Shown here in pieces: positions 36,129 to 45,214 of a DNA stretch of 64,000 nt. Position numbers and translations under genes: made by a program. Positions within the stretch are counted from its first letter, which is position 1, and each line of letters starts with the position of its first letter. The stretch is from assembly GCA_965533275.1 (NCBI GenBank), contig CBESWG010000009.1:38679-102678 (forward strand), given 5' to 3'. This stretch comes from JAUXEH01 sp965533275 (lineage in GTDB: Bacteria; Acidobacteriota; Aminicenantia; Aminicenantales; Aminicenantaceae). The notes beneath the pieces were generated by a model, which was not told the origin of the DNA, ran no database searches, and worked only from the letters and a program-made list of their open reading frames with translations.

Positions 36129-37193
36129 TCAGTCGAGTGAAACACGGTTCAGGTCATACCGCATGATGCTGCCGTGAGGTCCCGTCCGGTCGCGCTCCAA
36201 GCCGAAGACTGGGCCCGCCGGACCCTGTGCCACAGCTAGGACACTGTCGATCTGGTCCAGATCGTTTCCATCCAGCTCGAAACGGACGAGTTTCCTCAAC
36301 CGTTCGAGATGGTCGTCTGACCGGGCCCCTACGATGACTCCTGCGACAGCCGGTTTCTGCAGGATGTACCGGATGGCGGCCTCGGCGATTCCAACGGAGT
36401 GTCTGTCGCCCACGGCTCTCAGGGCTCTGAGAAGCTCCTGGTATAGCTCCCATCCCCCGAAGTCTTCGATGATCAGGCTGTACTTGGTGAGGGAGCGATT
36501 TTCCAGCGGCTCCCGGGGAGGTCCCTGTCCCAGGTAGCGATCCGATATGAACCCCCCTGCTACGGTCCCGTAGCACAGCAGCTGAAAGCCCCATTCCTGA
36601 GCTAGCTCCTTCATTTCGACTTCCGGCCTGGAATCCAGTACAGAATACTGTACCTGATTGGATACGACAGGAATATCCGCCTCCAACAGTTCTCCGAGAT
36701 GGACCGCATCGTAGTTCGTCACGCCGATGTGGTGGATCTTCCCAGCATTCCGGGCTTCGACCAAGTGCGTGGCTGCATCCACGTGCCCGGGGATGTCGAA
36801 ATCCCACCAGTGAAACTGGACAAGATCCAGGCGGTCGACTCCCAACCGCCGTAAGGAACGGTCGATGACCGCCTGAGTGTATCTGCGATCGAGGTTGGAC
36901 AGCACTTCCAGATCGGGGACGTATTTTGTATGGACCTGGATATCTGGCAGGTCCCCGCTCAGAAACTCCGACCTGTTGCGGGCGAGGAACCTCCCGAGGA
37001 GTTCCTCCACACCGGTGTAGATGTCGGCGCAGTCCACGGTGGTCATCCCGGCCGCCACCATCTTCCGCAGGGATTCGAACACCTTGTCCTCATCCACCGG
37101 CCCGTGGCCACCGGAAAGCTGCCACAATCCCAATATCACTCGAGAGATTGAATAATCGGGTGAGAGCTCACAATTCAAGGTGGCGTCGAGCAT
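36129..37193 (-). CDS. Aldo/keto reductase
   Basis: The 354-residue TIM-barrel oxidoreductase shows the catalytic tetrad Asp54 and Tyr59 (DCADIYTG), Lys90 (VHTKY) and His128 (VQFHWW), with the normal Asp-Tyr spacing of five. Near the C terminus, VIVGARSDDHLERL corresponds to the NADPH-phosphate-binding segment. Such enzymes reduce aldehydes or ketones. It resembles the long AKR group with VDEDKVFESLRKMVAAGM at the N terminus. Substrate unknown. Its start is 22 bases after the DUF885 gene stop and its stop is five bases before the antiporter gene, so the three are co-transcribed. Confidence 0.88.
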   Translation of the reverse strand: MLDATLNCELSPDYSISRVILGLWQLSGGHGPVDEDKVFESLRKMVAAGMTTVDCADIYTGVEELLGRFLARNRSEFLSGDLPDIQVHTKYVPDLEVLSNLDRRYTQAVIDRSLRRLGVDRLDLVQFHWWDFDIPGHVDAATHLVEARNAGKIHHIGVTNYDAVHLGELLEADIPVVSNQVQYSVLDSRPEVEMKELAQEWGFQLLCYGTVAGGFISDRYLGQGPPREPLENRSLTKYSLIIEDFGGWELYQELLRALRAVGDRHSVGIAEAAIRYILQKPAVAGVIVGARSDDHLERLRKLVRFELDGNDLDQIDSVLAVAQGPAGPVFGLERDRTGPHGSIMRYDLNRVSLD

Positions 37194-37215
37194 CTACTTC
37201 GATTCCTTGATGGAT

Positions 37216-38934
37216 TCACCGGATGAGACCGGGGAGGCGCTCTATGGCAACGGCCCCGGTTTTCAATACGGCATCGCTGAAATCCATGAGCCTGAAATCC
37301 TCACCCAGACGCGACTTTTCTTCTTCAAGCAGTTCGATGAATTTGCGGAAACCGAGGAAATATGAGACCAGCTGCAGGGGAGATCCTACGACGCGGTCCC
37401 AGAGGTTGAGCGCGAACTGGGGGGCAAGGAGCCCCTCTTCCACGGCAAAACGGGCCACATCCTTCTGATCCCATCCGAAACAATGGACCTGCACGCTGGT
37501 GTAGGCCCTGGTGGCGTTTTCCAATCTCTTCCTGAGGTGGGCCAGGCGATCGAGAGTATCGTATCCGTTCCAGCCCGCATCCAGGGTTATCACCTCGCAG
37601 AGTGTAGCCCATCCCTCCACATACAGTCCGTCGCCAAAAAGATCGCGCACAAGGTGGGTGTTGGTGGCTGCGATCTTCGACTGCATGTAGTGCCCGGGGA
37701 ATATTTCGTGGGGTATGATCATGGTGTTGAAGTGGTTGTTGAAGGAGCGGTAGAAGCCTTCCTTGGCTTCTTCCGGGGCATCGTCAGGGATCGTTGGCAG
37801 ATAAAACAGAGTTGTGGCTCCCGGGTTGAAAGGCCCGGCCGCATATACGCCCCCTACTGCTGCGCCCGCAAAGTGGGAGGGGGAGAGCGCCGTGAACAGC
37901 GTCTTTTCGGCCGGCAGTGTGGCGATCTCCTTGTCCCGCACAAATTCCTCGGCCTGGCCGATCAGGTCTTCGAAGACCTTGAGAAAGCCCTGCTGTGAGT
38001 GCTCTCTATTTTCTTCCATGTCCTCGATGGCCGTTCCCACCAGGTCAGGAAAATTATCCGGCACAGCCTGCCCCGGATATCGCTCGCTCCAATGTGATGC
38101 AGAGAGTTCCTGCATCAAACCTCGGACTTCCTCTATTTCCTGCAGAGAAACCTGAGCGAGCTCCCCAGGAGTCATGTCTGTGCCTGTGAAGATCGCAAGC
38201 TTTGCTGTGTATTCTGTCGCTCCCAGGCTGTTCGGGAGCGAGACCGAGGGCAGTATGGCGTCTCTGATGTGAGCGGCAAGAGACCGGACGTCATCTGCCG
38301 TTTCATTGCATAGTGCGACAAATGCCTCGGGCAGAGGAGATTCAGCCCAATCCTCGGCGATCTGGATGAGGTTTGTTGCCAGAAACCGGCCCGAGGCCTC
38401 CAGAACTGGGATGCTCCTTTCCGTTGTGCGGGGGCGGCCGTTCTTCAAAAGCAGCGTTCCCTGTGCACATACCGTGCGGATCCCGGCCAGGCGGGCATTT
38501 ACGGCCTTGAGCTTTTCGTTCGGCGCGAGATCATCCCGGGCCAGGATGTGAGTCAGCGCCTGAGAAACCAGCCCGGCATAGTACATCGGTGATGATTCGA
38601 GTGAGGATCCGTCGCCCCACCGGTCGATCTCACCGAGGATCTGACGCCGCAAAAGATCGAGATCCGCCATTTCATCCACACTCTCTGCAGCCGGAAGTTC
38701 ATCCAGAATGCTCAGGGTCTCCTGATTGTATTCGGCCCAGTCCGCGATCCTCTCTCGAGAGATCGACTCGAACCTGAAGGCAGAATCCAGGTGCCCAGCG
38801 GAAAAGGCCCGCGTAGGGTAGAATTCTATCCATTCCTCGATGTACTCCTGTGCGATCCGGTCCACGCTCAACTCGGGGCCGCTGCATGCGGCAAGGAGTA
38901 AACACGCTCCCCATACCAAGGCCGTTCTGTACAT
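37216..38934 (-). CDS. DUF885-family lipoprotein, probable zinc-dependent hydrolase
   Basis: The 572-residue protein has a lipoprotein signal, ALVWGACLLLAACSG, where Cys17 is the likely lipid-modified residue. The conserved DUF885 metal motif HEIFPGHYMQ (pattern HE..PGHH.Q) is present near residue 425, preceded by FNPGATTLFY and followed by EGWATLCE with a possible third ligand. DUF885 proteins are thought to be metallo-carboxypeptidases related to M32-like folds. The start at 38934 has AGGAAAGGA upstream; a longer frame is rejected because the lipobox would lie too far inside. First gene of an operon with the reductase and antiporter. Confidence 0.83.
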   Translation of the reverse strand: MYRTALVWGACLLLAACSGPELSVDRIAQEYIEEWIEFYPTRAFSAGHLDSAFRFESISRERIADWAEYNQETLSILDELPAAESVDEMADLDLLRRQILGEIDRWGDGSSLESSPMYYAGLVSQALTHILARDDLAPNEKLKAVNARLAGIRTVCAQGTLLLKNGRPRTTERSIPVLEASGRFLATNLIQIAEDWAESPLPEAFVALCNETADDVRSLAAHIRDAILPSVSLPNSLGATEYTAKLAIFTGTDMTPGELAQVSLQEIEEVRGLMQELSASHWSERYPGQAVPDNFPDLVGTAIEDMEENREHSQQGFLKVFEDLIGQAEEFVRDKEIATLPAEKTLFTALSPSHFAGAAVGGVYAAGPFNPGATTLFYLPTIPDDAPEEAKEGFYRSFNNHFNTMIIPHEIFPGHYMQSKIAATNTHLVRDLFGDGLYVEGWATLCEVITLDAGWNGYDTLDRLAHLRKRLENATRAYTSVQVHCFGWDQKDVARFAVEEGLLAPQFALNLWDRVVGSPLQLVSYFLGFRKFIELLEEEKSRLGEDFRLMDFSDAVLKTGAVAIERLPGLIR

Positions 38935-38971
38935 GTCGATCCTTTCCTCCGGTATCGTGAAACTGAATCCG

Positions 38972-38999
38972 ATTATAAGTAAAAAGCATACACTATGAA
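38972..38999 (-). promoter_or_regulatory. Promoter of the DUF885-reductase-antiporter operon
   Basis: On the minus strand TTCATA (38994-38999) and a perfect TATAAT (38972-38977) are 16 bases apart, about 38 bases before the start codon. Confidence 0.65.
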
Positions 39000-39020
39000 A
39001 GCTAAAGCTTCGCAAATGAA

Positions 39021-39049
39021 TTGATTCGGAGCTGGAAATTTCATATGGT
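39021..39049 (+). promoter_or_regulatory. Possible promoter of the aminopeptidase gene
   Basis: TTGATT (39021-39026) and TATGGT (39044-39049) are 17 bases apart; each matches four of six consensus bases. It is placed 50 bases before the start codon and back-to-back with the minus-strand promoter at 38972-38999. Confidence 0.35.
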
Positions 39050-39098
39050 ATCGGTGCTGTCCCGCTTCCTATTGATCTTGGACAAGGAGGGCTTCCTC

Positions 39099-40445
39099 AT
39101 GCGGTTTTTGCTAAAAAATATAGTAGTGGTCCTGGTCGCAGGGCTCATATTGTTCTGGACGACGAGCCCCACGATCCTGGCCCAGGGTCATGACGTCCTG
39201 AAACAGAGGCGCACGAGGCTCGCTGCCCAGGTGCCCGAGGGCATCCTCATCATTCAAAGTTCTGAGCGCAACCAGAACAACCTGCTGGAATTTTTCATCC
39301 CCAACAGCGATAACCACGACTTTATCTATTTTACAGGACTGGAGACGCCCGGCGCCACACTCATCATCTGCCCCGGTTCGCCAACCTATCCCGAGATCCT
39401 CTACATCGATGGCGATCTCGAGCAGGTGAAGCAGTCCTCCGGCATCGAACACGTTTTCCCTACCGCTAATCTCCTGCCTGACTTGTCCAACGCCTACACG
39501 GACATCTCACAGATGCGCTATACCCAGCTCCGCTTCAAGCCCCTTCCCTCAGAGATCGCACGCATACTCTACCGCGATGGTGGGAAAAAGATCGTGTATT
39601 TCAACTACCCCCGCTTCGTGAACCTGGCAGAGCCCCCACCCGAGCGGATCGGATTCATCCGACGCTTCAGGGATCTCTCGCCCAAGTACGAGATCCGCGA
39701 TGCCTGCGATCCCATCGACCGCATCCGCATGTATCATGATGCCTATGCCGTCGAGCAGCTGCGTGAGGCTGCCCGCATCAGCGGCGACGCCATGATGGAA
39801 TGCATGCGATCCGTCCGTCCCGGCATGACCCAGGACCAGCTCCGTACCATCTTCGATTTCTCGTGTCAGTATCAGGGAGCCAAACGTTTCGGTTTCCCCA
39901 CCTCCATCCGTTCCGGGCCTAACCGCTATGAGGAACACTTCCCCAGGAGAGACGACGTGCTTCAAAACGGCCACCTGGTCACCATCGATGCCGGGGCCGA
40001 GATCAATCATTACACAGCCGACATCCAGCGCACGTTCCCCGTCTCCGGCACCTTCACTTCCGAGCAGAAAAAGGCCTACAGCATCCTCAAGAAGGCCCAG
40101 GAGGCCTGCATCCAGCTCGTCCGTCCCGGCTGCACCATGCTTGCCCTCCAGGAAAAGGCCATAGAGATCCTCGATAGTGAAGGGGACTATGGCCAATACT
40201 TCTATTGGGGTACGAGCCACTTCCTCGGCATGGAGGTCCATGACCACGGCAACAACCTCATTCCCTTCAAGCCCGGGATCTGCATCACAGTAGAGCCGGG
40301 ACTCGTGATGGACGAGTTTACTATCGTCCTCGAGGATGATGTGCTCTGCACAGCGGATGGTTTTGAGTGGCTCACCGAATTCATACCGCGAGAGATCGCA
40401 GACATCGAAAGGATCATGCAGGAGAAGGGGATCGGGATCAAATAG
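39099..40445 (+). CDS. Exported Xaa-Pro aminopeptidase (M24B, aminopeptidase P type)
   Basis: The 448-residue protein begins with a signal sequence (NIVVVLVAGLILFWTTSPTILAQ), so it acts outside the cytoplasm, unlike Escherichia coli PepP. The AMP N-terminal domain (about 35-165) precedes the pita-bread domain with metal ligands visible in order: Asp in TIDAGAEINHYTAD, Asp in the same block, His in FLGMEVHDHG, Glu in TVEPGLV and Glu in VLEDDVLC. These form the dimanganese site that removes N-terminal residues before proline. The start at 39099 has AAGGAGG upstream. A hairpin follows the stop. Confidence 0.9.
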   Translation: MRFLLKNIVVVLVAGLILFWTTSPTILAQGHDVLKQRRTRLAAQVPEGILIIQSSERNQNNLLEFFIPNSDNHDFIYFTGLETPGATLIICPGSPTYPEILYIDGDLEQVKQSSGIEHVFPTANLLPDLSNAYTDISQMRYTQLRFKPLPSEIARILYRDGGKKIVYFNYPRFVNLAEPPPERIGFIRRFRDLSPKYEIRDACDPIDRIRMYHDAYAVEQLREAARISGDAMMECMRSVRPGMTQDQLRTIFDFSCQYQGAKRFGFPTSIRSGPNRYEEHFPRRDDVLQNGHLVTIDAGAEINHYTADIQRTFPVSGTFTSEQKKAYSILKKAQEACIQLVRPGCTMLALQEKAIEILDSEGDYGQYFYWGTSHFLGMEVHDHGNNLIPFKPGICITVEPGLVMDEFTIVLEDDVLCTADGFEWLTEFIPREIADIERIMQEKGIGIK

Positions 40446-40462
40446 ATTATTAAGTAAAAAAA

Positions 40463-40488
40463 AAGCGCACCCACTAGAGTGCGCTTTA
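40463..40488 (+). terminator. Probable terminator after the aminopeptidase gene
   Basis: The stem AAAGCGCAC (40463-40471) pairs with GTGCGCTTT (40480-40488) around an eight-base loop. The plus-strand T-run is only the three Ts at the end of the stem, so termination may be partial; on the minus strand nine A/T pairs follow the stem. Confidence 0.6.
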
Positions 40489-40616
40489 CTGAGCAATCCC
40501 TCCTAAATCACCTGTTTTCCCTACCCAAAGAGATCCCCATCATATTCTGCGCGAAAATCCCTGTCTATTGTACTTTGGTACTATACGGCGTTGACCAGGC
40601 GAAGATGGCGGCCAGC

Positions 40617-40645
40617 TTGTTGGCTTCCTGGGGCTATGCTATAAT
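40617..40645 (+). promoter_or_regulatory. Promoter of tRNA-Leu with extended -10
   Basis: TTGTTG (40617-40622) and a perfect TATAAT (40640-40645) are 17 bases apart; TGC directly before the -10 makes an extended -10 element. It ends 18 bases before the tRNA gene. Confidence 0.7.
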
Positions 40646-40663
40646 CGTCGCTGCCATAGACCT

Positions 40664-40749
40664 GCCGGAGTGGCGAAATTGGCAGACGCGCTGGACTCAA
40701 AATCCAGTTCTCCTTACGGAGAGTGTGGGTTCGACTCCCACCTCCGGCA
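40664..40749 (+). tRNA. tRNA-Leu (anticodon CAA)
   Basis: An 86-base class II tRNA: acceptor GCCGGAG pairs with CTCCGGC, the anticodon stem CTGGA/TCCAG holds the loop CTCAAAA with anticodon CAA, and the long variable arm TTCTCCTTACGGAGAG is as in tRNA-Leu. The T arm is GTGGGTTCGACTCCCAC. Discriminator base A. CCA is not encoded. Confidence 0.95.
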
Positions 40750-40828
40750 CATCAATGACTTACCCCTTCATATCGATCCAGTCTTTGGTTTCTAATCAGA
40801 CATACTCCATTTACATGTAAGGTGTATC

Positions 40829-40894
40829 ATGGTACTGATATCAGGATGCGAAATGCCATGGATCGATCAGTTCTATAAAGAGAAAGAGAGATGA
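40829..40894 (+). CDS. Candidate 21-residue micro-ORF before the exporter operon
   Basis: A frame of 21 codons begins with ATG 40829, has AAGG six bases upstream, and ends five bases before the membrane fusion protein gene. The peptide reads MVLISGCEM then PWIDQFYKEKER. Its last 12 residues share a pattern with the micro-ORF after the radical SAM gene (W-[IV]-D-x-x-Y-x-x-x-[ED]-R at the very C terminus). It could be a precursor peptide or a translated leader. A frame this short can easily arise by chance; the claim rests on position, ribosome-binding site and the shared ending. Confidence 0.3.
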   Translation: MVLISGCEMPWIDQFYKEKER

Positions 40895-40898
40895 CGAT

Positions 40899-42029
40899 AT
40901 GAAAAAGAGTCTGTTATGGATTTTGCTGTTGTTGATCGCAGGTGCCGTTGCCATCGGGTATTTCAAAGGTTGGATCGTGTTCGGAACCCAAAGTGGGGAC
41001 GAAGAGGAACTCCAATTTACCGCGGTCACTCGCAGAGACATCGGCTCCACGGTCATAGCCACGGGCATCATCAAACCCAGTGTTGGATCGGAAGTCCGTG
41101 TAGGATCGCGCGTTTCCGGCATTGTCAAAAAACTGCATGTCAATATCGGGGATCGTGTCACTGAAGGAAAATTGCTGGCCGAGCTGGACCAGACAGAGTT
41201 GACATCCAGGTTCAACCAGGCCACAGCCGCGTTAAAGAATGCCAGAACCCGACTGGACTATGCCAGGCTGGAAGTGAACCGCAAGCAGGAGTTGATAAAA
41301 CAGAATTTTGTCTCGCAAAGCGAACTCGATGAAGCCGAGGCTGCTCGGGACATGGCCGAATCCGAGCTGGATCAGGCCGAGGCCAACCTGGACTATGCCC
41401 GTATCCAGCTGGGATACACCAAGATCCATGCTCCCATTTCCGGTGTGGTCGCCTCGGTCTCCACCCAGGAAGGAGAGACGGTGGCCGCCAGTTTCGCCGC
41501 TCCGACCTTTGTCACGATCATAAACCTGGAGCGGTTGGAAGTCTGGGCCTATGTAGACGAAACTGATATCGGCAGAGTTGAAGAAGGCCAGCAGGCCTTT
41601 TTTACCGTCGACACCTATACCGAGACGGATTTCGAAGGTATCGTAACAGCCATCTACCCTAAGGCAGAGATCCAGGACAATGTCGTGAATTATGTGACGA
41701 TCCTCAAGATAGCTGACAGACAGGACAAGATCCTCAGACCTGAGATGACGACTACGGTTTCCATCTTTCTGGAAAGGAAAATCCAGGTCCTGTCCATTCC
41801 CAACAATGCCATCCAGAGAGAAGAGGGGCAGAAATTTGTTTATGTGACACAAGGTGGTCTTATAAAAAAACAACCGGTTAAAGTAGGCTGGAAAGATAAA
41901 AGGTTTACCGAGATTCTCGAGGGCCTGGTTGAAGGGGAGGAAGTCGTAATAGGCGATGTCGATCAAATCGAAGACAGGCTTGCCAGTCAACAGAAAAGGA
42001 GACAGGATGATTCAACTGCGCAACGTTAG
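40899..42029 (+). CDS. MacA/HlyD-type membrane fusion protein
   Basis: The 376-residue periplasmic adaptor has an N-terminal membrane helix (LLWILLLLIAGAVAIGYF), a barrel-sandwich lipoyl half-motif (EVRVGSRVSGIVKKLHVNIGDRV), a helical hairpin with coiled-coil heptads (about residues 105-165; LDEAEAARDMAESELDQAEANL) and the second half-motif (GYTKIHAPISGVVASVSTQEGETV). It links an inner-membrane ABC exporter to an outer-membrane TolC-type channel; no channel gene is in this window. Its end overlaps the ATPase gene by 23 bases. It opens an operon with two permeases and a radical SAM enzyme. Confidence 0.9.
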   Translation: MKKSLLWILLLLIAGAVAIGYFKGWIVFGTQSGDEEELQFTAVTRRDIGSTVIATGIIKPSVGSEVRVGSRVSGIVKKLHVNIGDRVTEGKLLAELDQTELTSRFNQATAALKNARTRLDYARLEVNRKQELIKQNFVSQSELDEAEAARDMAESELDQAEANLDYARIQLGYTKIHAPISGVVASVSTQEGETVAASFAAPTFVTIINLERLEVWAYVDETDIGRVEEGQQAFFTVDTYTETDFEGIVTAIYPKAEIQDNVVNYVTILKIADRQDKILRPEMTTTVSIFLERKIQVLSIPNNAIQREEGQKFVYVTQGGLIKKQPVKVGWKDKRFTEILEGLVEGEEVVIGDVDQIEDRLASQQKRRQDDSTAQR

Positions 42030-42780
42030 CAAGAAATTCCAAAAAAACGAAAGCATTTCGGTCGTGGCATTGAGCGACGTCACTCTCGACATTAAACCGG
42101 GGGAATTCGTGGCAATTGTGGGGCCTTCTGGGTCGGGCAAGTCCACCCTGATGAACATCATGGGTTTGCTCGATGTCCCAACCGAAGGTTCCTATCTCCT
42201 GGAAAACAAGGAAGTGAGCGGACTCGACATCGATGCTTTGGCGAAACTCAGGAACCAGAAGGTCGGTTTCGTGTTTCAGTCGTTCCACCTGCTGGCACGT
42301 ACCAGCGCCAAGGAAAACGTTGAGCTTCCCCTCATTTATTCGGACCGGAGCGACATCAAAAATCGTGCTGCGAATGCACTCAAGGCGGTGGGTCTGGAAG
42401 ATCGGATGAACCACTTCCCCAGTGAGCTTTCCGGTGGTGAGCAGCAGCGGGTGGCGATCGCCCGATCGCTCGTCAACGAACCGGATATCCTCTTCGCCGA
42501 TGAGCCTACGGGAAACCTTGATTCTCAGTCAGGCTTAGAAGTCATCTCCATTTTTCAGGATCTGAACGAACAAGGCAAAACCATCGTACTGGTGACCCAT
42601 GATCAGCATATTGCAGAGCACAGCCGCCGGATCGTTCGCATCTCGGATGGAAAGATACAGGCAGATGGAGCTGTTGCCCAACCTAAGAGAGCTGCTGAAG
42701 AACTGTCCAAGCTTCAAGCGGACAAAACCAATGCCAACCAGAACGCCAGACTTCAGGCTGATGAAGGAGAGGCAACATGA
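42007..42780 (+). CDS. MacB/LolD-type ABC transporter ATPase
   Basis: The 257-residue ATPase has Walker A GPSGSGKST at residues 39-47, signature LSGGEQQRVAIARSL, Walker B ILFADEPTGNLDSQSG and the H-loop in VTHDQH. The start ATG at 42007 lies inside the 3' end of the membrane fusion gene. A charged Lys/Gln/Asn-rich tail of about 30 residues follows the ATPase domain. Unlike MacB of Escherichia coli, the ATPase is not fused to its permease; two separate permease genes follow. It powers the trans-envelope exporter of this operon. Confidence 0.93.
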   Translation: MIQLRNVSKKFQKNESISVVALSDVTLDIKPGEFVAIVGPSGSGKSTLMNIMGLLDVPTEGSYLLENKEVSGLDIDALAKLRNQKVGFVFQSFHLLARTSAKENVELPLIYSDRSDIKNRAANALKAVGLEDRMNHFPSELSGGEQQRVAIARSLVNEPDILFADEPTGNLDSQSGLEVISIFQDLNEQGKTIVLVTHDQHIAEHSRRIVRISDGKIQADGAVAQPKRAAEELSKLQADKTNANQNARLQADEGEAT

Positions 42781-43994
42781 AAAACGGAAGGATCATTAAA
42801 AGCGGTTTCCGGATCATGGGACGCAACAAGATGCGTACCTTCTTCATGATGTTGGGGATCATTATCGGGATAACGGCCCTGACGCTAATTCTGTCCGTGG
42901 GAAAAGGGACAGAACTAAAAGTCATGGATAGTCTCAAGTCCATGTTCTCTGTCAATAGCCTTATGATTAGTGCCAGTGCCCCTCAGATGAGAGGAGGCCC
43001 TCATGCAGGAGGACCGACCACGACTTTTACGATCGCTGACCTTGAAGTCTTGCAGGAGGAAATCTCCAATGTCGAAATGTGGGACACCATGCAAGTGCTC
43101 CCAGGCCGGGAGGTGAAATATCAGGAGAACAGCGACAATATCCGGGTTATTGGGCATTCGGAAAGGGCCGATCGGGTGTGGAACATCGGAGTCATACGGG
43201 GTGAGCTGTTTGACGGGGACGAGGTCCTCACATCGGCGCGTGTTGCCGTGATTGGCACTCATGCTGTCGATATTCTGTTTGGTGAAACAGATCCCATCGG
43301 CGAACAGATCCGGATCGGCAATGTTCCCTTCCGCATCATCGGCATTCTGAAAGAGAGGGGGATCGACATGCATGGCTGGGACAGGGACAACGAGATACTC
43401 GTTCCTTATACGACGGCCTTGAGACGCTTGATGAATGTCGACTATATTCAGACAGCCAAAATCCTTGTTAGAGATCTCAGGAAAATGGAACCGACGGTGG
43501 AGCGCATCACGGCTATCCTTCGCGAACGACATGCCCTGGCTGAGAACGTGCCCGACGATTTTTCTATTTTTACACCGACATTGGTTCAGGAGATGGTCTC
43601 CAGTTCCAACCGGATCTTTAATCTCTTCCTTCCTTTGATCGCAGGCATTTCTCTCCTTGTGGGCGGTGTGATCGTTGCCAACCTGATGCTGATCTCCGTC
43701 TCTGAGCGAAGCAGCGAGATCGGGCTTCGCAAAGCCGTGGGTGCCCGGTCAAGAGACATCCAGTTGCAGTTTCTGACAGAAACGACCTTCATTACTCTTA
43801 TCGGTGGGCTTGTAGGTATCGCCCTGGGATTGGCCGGTACTTATCTTGTATCCGCTCTCATGGAATTACCGACAACCCTTTCCTGGCAGGCGCTGGCGTT
43901 GGGTGCCATATTTTCAATCCTGGTAGGGTTTATCGCCGGGATCTTCCCTGCGAGACGCGCTGCCGCTCTGCAGCCTGTCGAAACTCTGCGATGA
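42777..43994 (+). CDS. MacB/FtsX-type ABC permease (first of two)
   Basis: The 405-residue permease has the MacB_PCD/FtsX layout: one N-terminal helix (FFMMLGIIIGITALTLILSV), a large periplasmic domain (about residues 45-275) and three C-terminal helices (FNLFLPLIAGISLLVGGVIVANLM; TTFITLIGGLVGIALGLAG; LALGAIFSILVGFIAGIFPA). SERSSEIGLRKAVGA is the conserved cytoplasmic coupling loop. It is about the same length as the next gene's product, and together they likely form a heterodimer. ATGA overlaps join it to genes on both sides. Confidence 0.9.
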   Translation: MKNGRIIKSGFRIMGRNKMRTFFMMLGIIIGITALTLILSVGKGTELKVMDSLKSMFSVNSLMISASAPQMRGGPHAGGPTTTFTIADLEVLQEEISNVEMWDTMQVLPGREVKYQENSDNIRVIGHSERADRVWNIGVIRGELFDGDEVLTSARVAVIGTHAVDILFGETDPIGEQIRIGNVPFRIIGILKERGIDMHGWDRDNEILVPYTTALRRLMNVDYIQTAKILVRDLRKMEPTVERITAILRERHALAENVPDDFSIFTPTLVQEMVSSSNRIFNLFLPLIAGISLLVGGVIVANLMLISVSERSSEIGLRKAVGARSRDIQLQFLTETTFITLIGGLVGIALGLAGTYLVSALMELPTTLSWQALALGAIFSILVGFIAGIFPARRAAALQPVETLR

Positions 43995-45214
43995 AGCTAT
44001 ACCGGAACATCCGCATTTCGCGAAAAACCCTATTCGCACATAAACTCCGGACTTCACTTGCCCTGATCGGCATTACGATCGGCGTGGCAGCGGTCATCCT
44101 TATGGTTGCGATCGGAGAAGGAGCACAGAAGGCTGTGCTTAAACAGATCGATGCCATGGGTACAAATCTTCTGGTCGTGAATGCCGGCCGGGTCAAGACC
44201 TTTACTGGAAGGCAGAGATTGACCGGGCTCGTCAACAGCCTCAAGATCAGGGATAGCGATGCCATTGCTGAAGAGTGCTCCGCCGTATCCCTGGTCGCTC
44301 CGGCTCAAGACCGGTCCCGGCAGGTCAAGTACGGTGAATTCGCTACTTCGACCAAGATCCTGGGAAGTACTCCGGATTTTCAAAAGATACGAAATTTCCC
44401 CACTACCAAAGGCCGTTTTTTCACTGAAGAAGAGAACAAGGCATCTCTGCGGGTCGCCGTCATCGGCAGCCAGATCCAGGATAATCTTTTCGAGGGAAAG
44501 GACCCTATCGGTGAGACGGTCCGGATCGGGAAGATCCCTTTCGAGATCATCGGGGTATTGAGATCCAAGGGAGTTACGGCAGAGGGGGCCAACGAGGACA
44601 ATCAGATATTGATTCCTATCAACACAGCCCTGCGCCGGGTCTTCAATTTGACCTACCTCAACAGCGTCTATGTCAGCGTAAAAAACCAGCGATCCATGTC
44701 ATTGGCTGAAAGACAGATCAGCGAACTTCTCAGAGAACGACACAGGCTGCTAATACGGAACAAGCCGGATGACTTCACGATCATGAATCAGTTGAACCTC
44801 CTGGCGGCTGAGAAAAAAACGAGCCAGACTTTCTCGACTATGATCGTCGGAGTCGCCGCAATTTCCCTTTTGGTGGGAGGGATCGGGATCCTGGCCGTTA
44901 TGCTGTTGGCGATCAAGGAACGAACCAACGAGATCGGATTGCGCATGGCGGTAGGATCGAGACGAAAGGATATCTTGGTCCAGTTTCTTTCCGAGGCCAT
45001 GATCCTTGGTTTTTCAGGGGGATCTCTAGGAGTACTCATTGGAGTCGGCGCAGCTTGGGCATTGGGTTCAGCTACACAATTGCCAACGGAAGTCTCTGCG
45101 GCTCCCATCGCTATATCCCTTGTGTTCTCTTTGTCAGTAGGCCTTTTCTTCGGAGTTGTCCCTGCCAGAAGAGCTTCGATGCTCAATCCCATCGATGCGT
45201 TGAGGGCGGAATGA
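43991..45214 (+). CDS. MacB/FtsX-type ABC permease (second of two)
   Basis: The 407-residue permease has the same layout as its neighbour: an N-terminal helix (LALIGITIGVAAVILMVAI), a periplasmic domain, three C-terminal helices (IVGVAAISLLVGGIGILAVMLL etc.) and coupling loop KERTNEIGLRMAVGS. The presence of two non-identical permeases suggests a heterodimeric MacB-like exporter. The stop overlaps the radical SAM start by ATGA, a strong sign that the enzyme and the exporter belong to one system. Confidence 0.9.
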   Translation: MKLYRNIRISRKTLFAHKLRTSLALIGITIGVAAVILMVAIGEGAQKAVLKQIDAMGTNLLVVNAGRVKTFTGRQRLTGLVNSLKIRDSDAIAEECSAVSLVAPAQDRSRQVKYGEFATSTKILGSTPDFQKIRNFPTTKGRFFTEEENKASLRVAVIGSQIQDNLFEGKDPIGETVRIGKIPFEIIGVLRSKGVTAEGANEDNQILIPINTALRRVFNLTYLNSVYVSVKNQRSMSLAERQISELLRERHRLLIRNKPDDFTIMNQLNLLAAEKKTSQTFSTMIVGVAAISLLVGGIGILAVMLLAIKERTNEIGLRMAVGSRRKDILVQFLSEAMILGFSGGSLGVLIGVGAAWALGSATQLPTEVSAAPIAISLVFSLSVGLFFGVVPARRASMLNPIDALRAE

